A stretch of 64,000 nt of DNA. Origin: Novosphingobium terrae. Its GTDB lineage: Bacteria > Pseudomonadota > Alphaproteobacteria > Sphingomonadales > Sphingomonadaceae. The stretch covers positions 2,666,001 to 2,730,000 of the forward strand of contig NZ_JABVZR010000001.1 of assembly GCF_017163935.1 (NCBI RefSeq), given 5' to 3'. This document shows positions 43,502-50,886 of the stretch, piece after piece; within the stretch, counting starts at the first letter, position 1, and every line of letters begins with the position of its first letter. The notes under the pieces were generated by a model that worked only from the letters and a program-made list of their open reading frames with translations, did no database searches and was not told the DNA's origin. The position numbers and the translations under genes were made by a program.

Positions 43502-44975
43502 CCATCAGCGGCGCCGATCCGCCCAGATATTCCGGCGTTCCCGTCAGCACCCCCCGGAAATGCTCCAGCGGATCGCCCACGCGCAAGCCCTTGGCATCGA
43601 TGCGGAACTCGCGGATGGCATCCTCATGGCTGCCGCCCCGGTTCTTGAGCACCGAGATCGCCTTGCGGATGCGCCCCTGCGCCTCGAAAAAGCGCAGCAG
43701 CAGCACGGCATCGGCCACATAGGAGATGTTGAGACTGGTCGTCATCGTGCCGACCAGCCCGCTCTGCGGACTGACCAGGAAGGTGACCACCCCCTGCTGA
43801 TTGAGATAGGACAGCAGCTCATGCATCTGCAGCAGCAATTGCTGCTCCTGAGGCATGGCGGCCATATAGCCGTTCAGGCTGTCGATCACGATCATGCGGA
43901 CGCCGCGCTGCTCGACCTCGTACCGCACGCGGGCGGCAAATTCGCCGGGAGAAATTTCCGCCGGATCGTTTTGCTGGATCGCCAAGCGACCTTCATCGAC
44001 ATGGCTGGCGATATCCAGCCCGAACGCCCTGGCGCGCGCCATCAGCGTGCCGACACGCTCATCGAATTCAAAGATGGTGCAGGGCTCGCCCCGCTCGCAG
44101 GCGGCATGGAGATATTGCAGCGCGATGGTGGTCTTGCCCGCCCCCGCCGGGCCGGTGATCAGCGTGCTGGTGCCGCGCAAGGGGCCGCCCGCCAGCAGAT
44201 CGTCCAGCTCGGCAATCCCGCTGGGCACCGGATCGCCGACAAAGCTGGCGTGGTGGTCCGAGGCGATCAGGCGCGGGAAGATGTCCACCCCGCCCTTGCG
44301 GATCACCAGATCGTGGAAACCGGCGGTGAAATCCACCCCGCGCAATTTCTGCACCTGCATCCGCCGCCGCGCCGCGCCGAAATCCAGCGTCAGCCGCTCC
44401 AGCGTGATGACGCCATGGCAGAGGCTGTGGAGATGGGCATCGCGCGCATCGGCCGCACCGGTCATGTCATCGACAAGGATCACCGTGCTGTCACGCCCGG
44501 CAAAGAACTGCTTGAGCGCCAGCACCTGCCGCCGATAGCGCAGCGGGTCCTGCGCCAGCAGCCGCATTTCCGAAAGGCTGTCGAAGACCACGCGGGCCGG
44601 TTTGACCCGCTCGACCTCGTCCTGGATCAGGCGGATCGTCTCGCCCAGCTCCATCTCCCAGGGGTGGAGGATGGATTGTTCGCGACCGTCACCAAAAATA
44701 CCCTCGGTGGAATCCAGTTCGAAGACATCGAAGCCATCCAGCGCCCAGCCATGGGAGGCGGCCACCACGCGCAATTCCTCACGCGTTTCGGAAAGGGTGA
44801 TGTAGAGAACCCGCTCACCCCTTGCCACGCCCTCTCGCAGGAATTGCAGGGCCAGCGTGGTCTTGCCCGAACCAGGCGCCCCTTCCAGCAGATAGAGCCG
44901 ATTGGCGGGAATGCCGCCCCTGAGTACGGTATCGAGGCCGGCGTTGCCGGTGGAAATCATCTTGAGATCGGTCAT
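43479..44975 (-). CDS. kaiC: KaiC-like double-domain RecA-fold ATPase
   Basis: Homologue of the cyanobacterial clock ATPase. Seen: 498 aa from ATG 44975. CI has Walker A GAPGSGKT at residues 32-39 and a Ser-Glu pair (62-63) where KaiC has the Glu-Glu catalytic pair. CII has GPAGAGKT at 275-282 and Asp-Glu (305-306). In the phosphosite segment, TSLNISYVADAV aligns with KaiC TDSHISTITDTI, so Ser431 is conserved (Ser418) but Thr432 is Tyr (Tyr419). No KaiA or KaiB gene is in the window. Known: proteobacterial KaiC homologues are often paired with histidine kinases and may act as timers or stress switches. It overlaps the kinase gene and lies 77 bp after the VC0807-like gene. Confidence 0.9.
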   Translation of the reverse strand: MTDLKMISTGNAGLDTVLRGGIPANRLYLLEGAPGSGKTTLALQFLREGVARGERVLYITLSETREELRVVAASHGWALDGFDVFELDSTEGIFGDGREQSILHPWEMELGETIRLIQDEVERVKPARVVFDSLSEMRLLAQDPLRYRRQVLALKQFFAGRDSTVILVDDMTGAADARDAHLHSLCHGVITLERLTLDFGAARRRMQVQKLRGVDFTAGFHDLVIRKGGVDIFPRLIASDHHASFVGDPVPSGIAELDDLLAGGPLRGTSTLITGPAGAGKTTIALQYLHAACERGEPCTIFEFDERVGTLMARARAFGLDIASHVDEGRLAIQQNDPAEISPGEFAARVRYEVEQRGVRMIVIDSLNGYMAAMPQEQQLLLQMHELLSYLNQQGVVTFLVSPQSGLVGTMTTSLNISYVADAVLLLRFFEAQGRIRKAISVLKNRGGSHEDAIREFRIDAKGLRVGDPLEHFRGVLTGTPEYLGGSAPLMDERARGG

Positions 44976-45052
44976 GCATCCCGCCCGTTGGCGCCCCGGG
45001 CGCGCCTGCTGCGCGTGTGAAACGCGGGCACAGGCGGAATGTTCCGCCCGTT

Positions 45053-45763
45053 TCAGGGGGTCTGGGTGTTTTCCCGCGCGGCGCGAACGGCATTGGCATG
45101 GCGCTGGCGATAACGGCGATAGAGCATCGTCCACAGCGCCAGACCGCCCATCGTGCCATAGCCGATCACCGGCCCGACAAGGAGATAAGCCTCAATCGAC
45201 AGGACGTAGATCAAGCCCACGCTGACCAGGAAATCCGCCAGCAGGCCAAAGCCCCAGACCAGCGTCATCACCATCACCGTATGGCGCACCATGGCATCAT
45301 TGCGCTTGGCATCGAAATCGGCCAGCGATTCAGCGGATTCGCGGGCCATGGTGGCACGCGCCAAGGGATAGACCAAAGGCTTGCCGATCGCCGCCGAGCC
45401 CAGAAAGGCCAGAGCGATCACCAAAGTCACCAGCTTCTCACGCAGTTGCAGGAACTGCGCCGAGCCGCCCCCCGCCATGGCCAGCAGCGAGAGCCCCAGC
45501 CCCACCAGAGCCAGCATGGACAGCGCATCGACGCTGCGGCTGCGCCAGAAGGTGACCACGCTCCAGACCAGCGGCGGCAGGCAGGAGGCGAGCAGCGCCG
45601 GCACCTGCCCCTGACTACCCTGCAAAGCGTGATAGATACCCAGCGGGGCGAGGATGTTGATGGCCACATCCAGCGCAAAGGCCGGGCCATTGTCACGCAG
45701 CCAGTGGGTGATGGTCGAGCGGTTCATGGCGGTCTCCGAAGCGGGCAGGCTGGGGGCGGTCAC
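45053..45763 (-). CDS. VC0807-like polytopic membrane protein
   Basis: Seen: 236 aa with about six hydrophobic segments. It starts at GTG 45763 overlapping the carotenoid oxygenase stop (GTGA), with GGGAG upstream; ATG 45727 with its own GGAG is an alternative. The FALDVAINILAPLGIYH and IGKPLVYPLARA patterns resemble the VC0807 family of unknown function. The tail is basic and cytoplasmic. Known: no activity established for the family. Tight coupling to the oxygenase suggests a role in handling the membrane-bound substrate or product (inference). Confidence 0.65.
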   Translation of the reverse strand: MTAPSLPASETAMNRSTITHWLRDNGPAFALDVAINILAPLGIYHALQGSQGQVPALLASCLPPLVWSVVTFWRSRSVDALSMLALVGLGLSLLAMAGGGSAQFLQLREKLVTLVIALAFLGSAAIGKPLVYPLARATMARESAESLADFDAKRNDAMVRHTVMVMTLVWGFGLLADFLVSVGLIYVLSIEAYLLVGPVIGYGTMGGLALWTMLYRRYRQRHANAVRAARENTQTP

Positions 45764-47205
45764 CGGGCGTCTCCCTCAGCAGTCTGGGCGGCAATCCAGT
45801 TGCCATGGAAGCCGGGGGGCACGCGATGCGGCAGGCGGATGCTGGCGACCGGTGCTTCCTCGAAGCAGCGGGCGTTCAGGATCACCAGATCGGTGGTCTG
45901 GCTGTTCATATCCACCACGAAGCCGATCAGCCAGCCCTCACCCTCGGGGCTGGTGTCGTGTTCGGGGACGAAGACGAATTCGCCGGGATGGCGGCCCGCA
46001 CCGAAATCATGCACCTGCCGTGTGCCGCTCGCCAGATCGTGAGCGTAAAGCGCAGTCGCGCCGACAAAGCGATCCGCCGGATCGGAGGGCAGCGCCATGC
46101 TCCAGACGTAGCGATAGGGCTGGCCAAAGAAGCGCTCGTCACAGCGGGGGAATTCCTGAGGGGCGGCGTCCAGCGTGGTGATCGCCACGCTGCGGGTTTC
46201 GGGATCGACGGTCCAGCGCTCCAGCCCCCGGTTGCGGGCATCGGGGCCTTGGGCGCCCTCACCGAACATCGAGGCATAGGCGCAGACATCGATCACCACG
46301 CGGCCATCCGCATCGTCATAGGCATTGGCGACATGAAAGGCGAAGCCCGGCGCAATATCGCACCAGATGATCTCCTCCTGAGAGCCATGGCGCGGCATCA
46401 GGCCGATGCGGGCCTGATGATCGGGGTTCCAGCGATAGGGGAAGCTGTGCCCGGCGATCAGTGTCTTCATCGAGAAGGTGACGGGCAGATCCAGCACGAT
46501 CACAAAGCGCTCGGTGATGGCGCAGTCATGGATCATCGGCCCGTGCTTCACGGAGATGGGTTCCTCGCGCACCACCTGCCCCGCGCGATCGACCACCACA
46601 TGGCGGATGGTGCCGGGATCGCGGCCTTCGTAGCAGATGGCGTGGTTCTCGCCGGTGCGCGGATCGAGGTGCGGATGGGCTGAAAAGCTGCCCTTCAGCG
46701 TGCCGTCAAAGGGATTGTAGCGCTGCGCATCGAGCATCTCGCCCAGTTCGACCGGATAGGACCCCGCCTCGACCAGCGCGAAGCTGCGTTCGCCGATCTT
46801 CACGACATTGGTGTTCACATTGTCGAAGATATGGCGCGGGCCGGGTGCGGATTCCTCGCCCAGCGCCTTGGCCACCGCGTTGGAGCGGATCCAGCGGTTG
46901 CGATACCACTGCGCCTTGCCATCCGCGATGGCCAGCCCATGCACCATGCCGTCACCGGTGAACCAGTGGTAGGAGGCCGGATCGGCGGCGATCGGATTGG
47001 GGCCGATGCGCATGTAGCGCCCGTTCAAACCTTCGGGAATCGTGCCTGTTACCGCCAGATCGGTGAGGGTCACTTCCCCCTCCATCGGCGTGTGGATGCC
47101 GGTGAGGAAGGGGTTGCCGCCTTCGGGTTCGGGCAGGCGCTTGCGGTTGAACTCGGCCAGCGCTTCCACGCCTTTGGTGACTGCGGATCGGATCAGGGTT
47201 TCCAT
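45760..47205 (-). CDS. Carotenoid/lignostilbene cleavage oxygenase family protein
   Basis: Non-haem iron dioxygenase of the RPE65/CCD family that splits a C=C bond in carotenoids, apocarotenoids or stilbenes. Seen: 481 aa from ATG 47205, preceded by GGAGG with 5-nt spacing. The four iron His occur in order in FSAHPHLD, KHGPMIHDC, GFAFHVANAYDD and PPGFHGNW. GRYMRIGPNP and the WFTGDGMVHG signature near the N-terminus are typical. Sphingomonads make carotenoids and also degrade lignin stilbenes, so both substrates are possible. It is first in an operon with the VC0807-like gene (GTGA overlap) and probably KaiC and the kinase; the TetR gene is divergent 28 bp away. Confidence 0.87.
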   Translation of the reverse strand: METLIRSAVTKGVEALAEFNRKRLPEPEGGNPFLTGIHTPMEGEVTLTDLAVTGTIPEGLNGRYMRIGPNPIAADPASYHWFTGDGMVHGLAIADGKAQWYRNRWIRSNAVAKALGEESAPGPRHIFDNVNTNVVKIGERSFALVEAGSYPVELGEMLDAQRYNPFDGTLKGSFSAHPHLDPRTGENHAICYEGRDPGTIRHVVVDRAGQVVREEPISVKHGPMIHDCAITERFVIVLDLPVTFSMKTLIAGHSFPYRWNPDHQARIGLMPRHGSQEEIIWCDIAPGFAFHVANAYDDADGRVVIDVCAYASMFGEGAQGPDARNRGLERWTVDPETRSVAITTLDAAPQEFPRCDERFFGQPYRYVWSMALPSDPADRFVGATALYAHDLASGTRQVHDFGAGRHPGEFVFVPEHDTSPEGEGWLIGFVVDMNSQTTDLVILNARCFEEAPVASIRLPHRVPPGFHGNWIAAQTAEGDAR

Positions 47206-47225
47206 CTCGGCCTCCAATGTTTACA

Positions 47226-47253
47226 CTGTTATCATGACTCAGAATGGTAACAG
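47226..47253. promoter_or_regulatory. Candidate TetR operator between the oxygenase and regulator genes
   Basis: Seen: CTGTTATC (47226-47233) and GGTAACAG (47246-47253), inverted with one mismatch, centred inside the first codons of the TetR gene and 21-48 bp upstream of the oxygenase start. The spacing fits a TetR-type dimer site covering both starts. Confidence 0.45.
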
Positions 47254-47806
47254 CGTCAACATCGATAAAAAGCCCTATCATCATGGAGATCTGCGCGCGA
47301 CGCTGATTGCAGAGGGCCTCGCCTTGCTGGCCCAGCGCGACGCCGATTCGCTTTCTCTGCGTGAGGTGGCGCGCGCCGCCGGTGTCAGTGCGACTTCGGT
47401 CTATCGCCACTTCCCCGACAAGGAAGCGCTGTTCACCGCGCTGGCGCTGGAAGGGCTGACGCAGCTGGGCGTGGCCCAGAAAGCGGCAGCGCAAGCCGCA
47501 GGTGGCGGCAAGGAAGCCTTTGCCGCCACAGGCCGGGCCTATGTGCGCTTCGCTCTGGCCAATCCCGCGCTGTTCCGCCTGATCTTCGCCTCCCCCGCGC
47601 TGGAAGCGGCCAAGGCAGGCGGCACGCTGGATTCAGAAGCCTTTATGATGCTGCGCGCCAATGCCGCGGCGCAGACCGCCAACCATGGCGGTGAAACCGG
47701 CGTGCGCGCGGTGCAGGCCTGGGCGCTGGTGCATGGCCTTGCCATGCTGATGCTCGACGGCCAGATCGAGCCTGACGACAGCCTGATCGACCGCGTGGTG
47801 GGTTAA
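47234..47806 (+). CDS. TetR-family transcriptional regulator
   Basis: Seen: 190 aa from ATG 47234. An N-terminal arm (NSVNIDKKPYHHGDLR) precedes the TetR helix-turn-helix (about residues 18-60; LREVARAAGVSATSVYRHFPDKEALF). The C-terminal ligand domain contains FALANPALFRLIFASP, as in the WHG-type TetR C-terminal domain. It is divergent from the carotenoid oxygenase operon and probably represses it. The candidate operator overlaps its own start, suggesting autorepression. The ligand is unknown, possibly an apocarotenoid or aromatic aldehyde (inference). Confidence 0.88.
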   Translation: MTQNGNSVNIDKKPYHHGDLRATLIAEGLALLAQRDADSLSLREVARAAGVSATSVYRHFPDKEALFTALALEGLTQLGVAQKAAAQAAGGGKEAFAATGRAYVRFALANPALFRLIFASPALEAAKAGGTLDSEAFMMLRANAAAQTANHGGETGVRAVQAWALVHGLAMLMLDGQIEPDDSLIDRVVG

Positions 47807-47811
47807 GATCC

Positions 47812-47887
47812 GCACCGGCCCGCTCCCCCGGCCCGGCCATCCATCGGTGGCATGCTGTGGGGGCTGGGCCGGGGGAGCGGGCGGTGC
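47812..47887. repeat. Long GC-rich inverted repeat between convergent genes
   Basis: Seen: GCACCGGCCCGCTCCCC at the start of a 23-nt left arm (47812-47834) pairs with a 22-nt right arm at 47866-47887 (ending GCGGGCGGTGC), 22 bp with a single bulge. The loop of 31 nt contains GGCATGC. It lies directly after the TetR stop. It is unusually long and stable for a terminator stem. Confidence 0.6.
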
Positions 47888-47890
47888 CGC

Positions 47891-47916
47891 AAAATCCGGC
47901 TCTTCCGCCGGATTTT
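47891..47916. terminator. Bidirectional intrinsic terminator, TetR / AraC
   Basis: Seen: AAAATCCGGC, TCTTCC, GCCGGATTTT, a perfect 10-bp stem with A and T runs on the two sides. It sits 10 nt beyond the AraC-type gene's stop and serves both convergent genes. Confidence 0.8.
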
Positions 47917-47926
47917 CAAACAGACT

Positions 47927-48727
47927 CTAAGGCCGATACCGGCTCGGCGACACCCCTAGCGCCCGCCGGAACATGGTCGAGAAATTGCCCGGCCCCTCAT
48001 AGCCCAGATCGAGCGCGATGGCGGTCACCGGCTCGCCCGCCGCCAGCCTTGGCAGCGCGGCGGAAAGGCAGGCCTGCTGACGCCATTGCGCGAAACTCAT
48101 CCCCGTCTCGCGGCGGAACAGGCGGGTGAAGCGGCGCCGATTCATCACCAGAGCATCGGCCCATTCATCGATGGTGGCAGCCGCGCTGGGCCGCTCCAGA
48201 AAGGCATGGCAGCGCGCCGCCAGCGCCCCATGCGCCGGAAAGGGCACCGACAGCGGAATCGAGGGCGCACCGGCGATCTCCGCCACCAGCAACTGCATCA
48301 CCAGCCCGTCGCGCCCCGCCTCGTCATAGAGCGTGGGCAGATCCGCCGCCGTCACCAGCAACTGGCGCAGCAGCGGCGAGACCGACACCACCCGGCAGCC
48401 CGTCTCCGGTGAGAGATCGGGATGCGGCGAGAGCAGCACGCTGCGCGTCTGCACCGCACCGACCATCCGCACCGCATGCGGCGTGCCGCCCGGAATCCAC
48501 ACCCCGCGCTCGGGCGGGGCGACCCATGCGCCCTCGGGCGTGCTGACCGTCACCACCCCGCTCACGGCATAGAGGAACTGCCCGCGCCGGTGGCGATGCG
48601 GCGCCAGTTCGAAATCGGGCGGATAGTCATGGCCGATCGCCATCACCGCGCGAGGAATCGACTCATCGCGCTGATCATAGAACGGGGGATCGCCGCTCCA
48701 ACTCCGAAATGTCCTGCTCTCAAACAT
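47927..48727 (-). CDS. AraC-family regulator with cupin sensor domain
   Basis: Seen: 266 aa from ATG 48727. An N-terminal cupin (PHRHRRGQFLYAVSGVVTV, GVWIPGGTPHAVRMVG) is followed by a C-terminal double helix-turn-helix AraC domain (ADALVMNRRRFTRLFRRETGMSF and LDLGYEGPGNFSTMFRRALGVSPSRYR). This order is that of NimR/YdeO-like efflux regulators. The gene is divergent from the Fsr-like efflux gene (70 bp between starts), so it most likely controls that pump. It ends in a bidirectional terminator. Confidence 0.87.
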   Translation of the reverse strand: MFESRTFRSWSGDPPFYDQRDESIPRAVMAIGHDYPPDFELAPHRHRRGQFLYAVSGVVTVSTPEGAWVAPPERGVWIPGGTPHAVRMVGAVQTRSVLLSPHPDLSPETGCRVVSVSPLLRQLLVTAADLPTLYDEAGRDGLVMQLLVAEIAGAPSIPLSVPFPAHGALAARCHAFLERPSAAATIDEWADALVMNRRRFTRLFRRETGMSFAQWRQQACLSAALPRLAAGEPVTAIALDLGYEGPGNFSTMFRRALGVSPSRYRP

Positions 48728-48797
48728 GAATGACCCATCGCCCAAAGCGGGACAGCGCGAATCGGTCTAGGCCTTGTCGCCAAGAGGAGCAAACACA

Positions 48798-50027
48798 ATG
48801 CGTCAAACAGCCACGGCGAGCCCCCCCGGCGCCGTCCCCTCCCCCCAGCCGACAGCCAGCGTGGAAGGCACCGTCTTCAGCGTGATCCTGGCGATCAGCT
48901 TCTGCCATCTGCTCAACGACATGATGCAGTCGCTGCTGCCCGCGATCTATCCCGGGCTGAAAAGCGAGCTGAACCTCAGCTTCGGGCAGATCGGCATGAT
49001 CACGCTGGTCTATCAGATCACCGCCTCGATCCTGCAGCCGCTGGTGGGCCTCTATGCCGACAAGCGCCCCACGCCCATGGCCCTGCCGGGCGGCACGCTG
49101 TTCTCGCTGGCGGGTCTGGCGGTGCTGTCGGTGGCGCATGTCTATCCGCTGGTGCTGCTGGGCGCGGCGCTGCTGGGCGTGGGGTCGTCGGTGTTCCATC
49201 CCGAAAGCTCACGCGTGGCGCGTATGGCCTCGGGCGGGCGGCATGGGCTGGCGCAGTCGATGTTCCAGGTCGGCGGCAACGCCGGGCAGGCATTGGGTCC
49301 GCTGGCTGCTGCGCTGGTGGTGGTGCGCTGGGGCCAGTCAAGCTTGGCGTTCTTCGCGCTGCTGGCGCTGCTCTCGGGCGCGATCCTGTGGAATGTCGCG
49401 ACATGGTATCGTCATCACGGGCTGGCGCGGCTGAAGATCGGCAGAGGCGCGGGCCATGTGGAGCTGCCGCGCGGTGACGCGGCACGCGGCATCTCGATCC
49501 TGCTGGCGCTGATTTTCTCGAAATATGTCTATCTCGCCAGCCTGACGAGCTATTTCACCTTCTATCTGATCCACCGCTTCGGCGTTTCGGTGCAGAATGC
49601 CCAGTTCCACCTCTTCGCCTTTCTGGCGGCGGTGGCCGTTGGCACGGTGGTCGGCGGCCCGCTGGGTGACCGCTTCGGGCGCAAATATGTGATCTGGTGC
49701 TCGATCCTTGGCGCCCTGCCCTTCACCCTGCTGCTGCCCTATGCCAGCCTGTTCTGGACGGGCCCGCTGACGGTGATCATCGGCCTGATCCTCGCCTCGG
49801 CCTTCCCCGCCATTGTGGTCTTCGCTCAGGAGCTGGTGCCGGGCAAGGTGGGGATGATCTCCGGCCTGTTCTTCGGCTTTTCCTTCGGCATGGGCGGGCT
49901 TGGCGCCGCCGTGCTGGGCTGGATCGCCGACCGGGAGGGCATCGAGGCGGTCTATCAGATCTGCGCCTTCCTGCCCGCCATCGGCCTGCTTACCGCATTC
50001 CTCCCCACTATGGAGAAGAAGCGGTAA
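48798..50027 (+). CDS. MFS efflux transporter, fosmidomycin-resistance (Fsr) type
   Basis: Seen: 409 aa from ATG 48798 with GAGGAG upstream. About twelve membrane segments are present. The family features are FCHLLNDMMQSLLPAIYP in helix 1, PLVGLYADKRP after helix 2, and the GSSVFHPESSRVARMASGG loop, which is characteristic of Fsr proteins. Known: E. coli Fsr exports fosmidomycin and other compounds. The divergent AraC-type gene and the tail-to-tail MarR gene, three bases away, suggest inducible control. The natural substrate is unknown. Confidence 0.88.
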   Translation: MRQTATASPPGAVPSPQPTASVEGTVFSVILAISFCHLLNDMMQSLLPAIYPGLKSELNLSFGQIGMITLVYQITASILQPLVGLYADKRPTPMALPGGTLFSLAGLAVLSVAHVYPLVLLGAALLGVGSSVFHPESSRVARMASGGRHGLAQSMFQVGGNAGQALGPLAAALVVVRWGQSSLAFFALLALLSGAILWNVATWYRHHGLARLKIGRGAGHVELPRGDAARGISILLALIFSKYVYLASLTSYFTFYLIHRFGVSVQNAQFHLFAFLAAVAVGTVVGGPLGDRFGRKYVIWCSILGALPFTLLLPYASLFWTGPLTVIIGLILASAFPAIVVFAQELVPGKVGMISGLFFGFSFGMGGLGAAVLGWIADREGIEAVYQICAFLPAIGLLTAFLPTMEKKR

Positions 50028-50030
50028 GGT

Positions 50031-50486
50031 TTAATCGAGCAGAGCGTTCAAAGCGGGCAGGAAATGCTCGCGATGCTCTGCCGGGATGCGCGCCATCAGA
50101 TCGCCTTCGAAACGGGCGGTGGTGGCGCGCACCTCCTCCAGCTTCGCCTCGCCCTCCGGCGTGAGCACAATGGCCTGCGACTTGCGGTCGATCGGCTCGC
50201 GCATGATCAGCCCGGCCCCCTCCAGCCGGTTGAGCAGCGGCACCATATTGGCCCGCTGAATATCCAGCAGCCGCCCGATATCGCTGGAGGTCATGTCCGC
50301 GCGGCCGCCCACCAGCAGCAGCACCGAAGCGTCCGAAATCTTCAGATCAAGCGCCACCAGACGCCCCGCCAGTTCCGCCATCATCGCATTGGCCGCGCGG
50401 CGCAGGGTAAAGCCCGGCAGGGCGCTCATCGGGTGATCGGCGTCTGCGTTCACCGCGGTCTCATTCACATCATCCCCCAACGTCAT
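50031..50486 (-). CDS. MarR-family transcriptional regulator
   Basis: Seen: 151 aa. The winged helix-turn-helix has MTSSDIGRLLDIQRANMVPLLNRLEGAGLI and a wing REPIDRKSQAIVLTPEG, flanked by dimerisation helices. It is a typical MarR. It converges with the efflux gene with only three bases between stops, so some antisense overlap of transcripts is likely. Upstream is the 400-bp region occupied by repeat copy 5. The target is unknown; MarR proteins often act on nearby efflux or aromatic catabolism genes. Confidence 0.88.
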   Translation of the reverse strand: MTLGDDVNETAVNADADHPMSALPGFTLRRAANAMMAELAGRLVALDLKISDASVLLLVGGRADMTSSDIGRLLDIQRANMVPLLNRLEGAGLIMREPIDRKSQAIVLTPEGEAKLEEVRATTARFEGDLMARIPAEHREHFLPALNALLD

Positions 50487-50607
50487 ACTCCATCACGCGC
50501 TCTGTAGCGACAGCATCCCTAACGCTATCGAAAATAGCAACTACAGGATTTGCGGGAGAATGCCACGTCTCGGAAGACGGATGAAGGGCGGGAAGAAGGA
50601 AAAGGAC

Positions 50608-50879
50608 ATGCGAGGGTGTTACACCCTCGCGCTCCCATTTTTGTCTGCGTTGCGCATCGGATTCGGCGGTGGGGCAACATCGCAGCGCCGCAGGCTTGAC
50701 AATGCGGACGCAGTCCATGGGCATGATGCGATTGCCTGCGGCGCTTCAAGTTACGCAGGTGGAGAGGCTGGGCGCATCAATTCGGTGCCGCTGCCCTTCC
50801 GTCAGAAGACGTTATGGGAGTGCAAGGGCCCGGAGCATGTCTCTTGAGACATGCGACCAGCAAGGCCCCCCTCGCATCT
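50608..50879. repeat. Composite palindromic-ended intergenic repeat, copy 5 (altered right end)
   Basis: Seen: left palindrome at 50610-50630, internal arms at 50685-50695 and 50734-50744, and CGTCAGAAGACGTTATGGGAG before the right end. The right palindrome is disrupted: between GGGAG and CCCCCTCGCAT there is a segment with its own perfect 20-nt palindrome GCATGTCTC-TT-GAGACATGC at 50835-50854. The right end lies 9 nt beyond the LigB stop codon. The left end does not follow a gene stop here, since marR faces away. Apart from this element the 400 bp between marR and ligB holds nothing I can identify. Confidence 0.8.
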
Positions 50880-50886
50880 TCCTTCT

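Noticed and set aside
40202..43648. 1148-codon + strand frame opposite the GNAT and hybrid kinase genes.
   Set aside because: Composition is His/Arg/Gln-rich and no motifs are present; antisense of a well-defined kinase.
47206..47217. TTG at 47217 as the start of the carotenoid oxygenase.
   Set aside because: It lies upstream of the GGAGG ribosome-binding site, which is correctly spaced for the ATG at 47205.
62..50879. Whether the recurring palindromic repeats form a CRISPR array.
   Set aside because: Copies are kilobases apart, each is a long composite with two different ends, and there are no regular spacers or cas genes.
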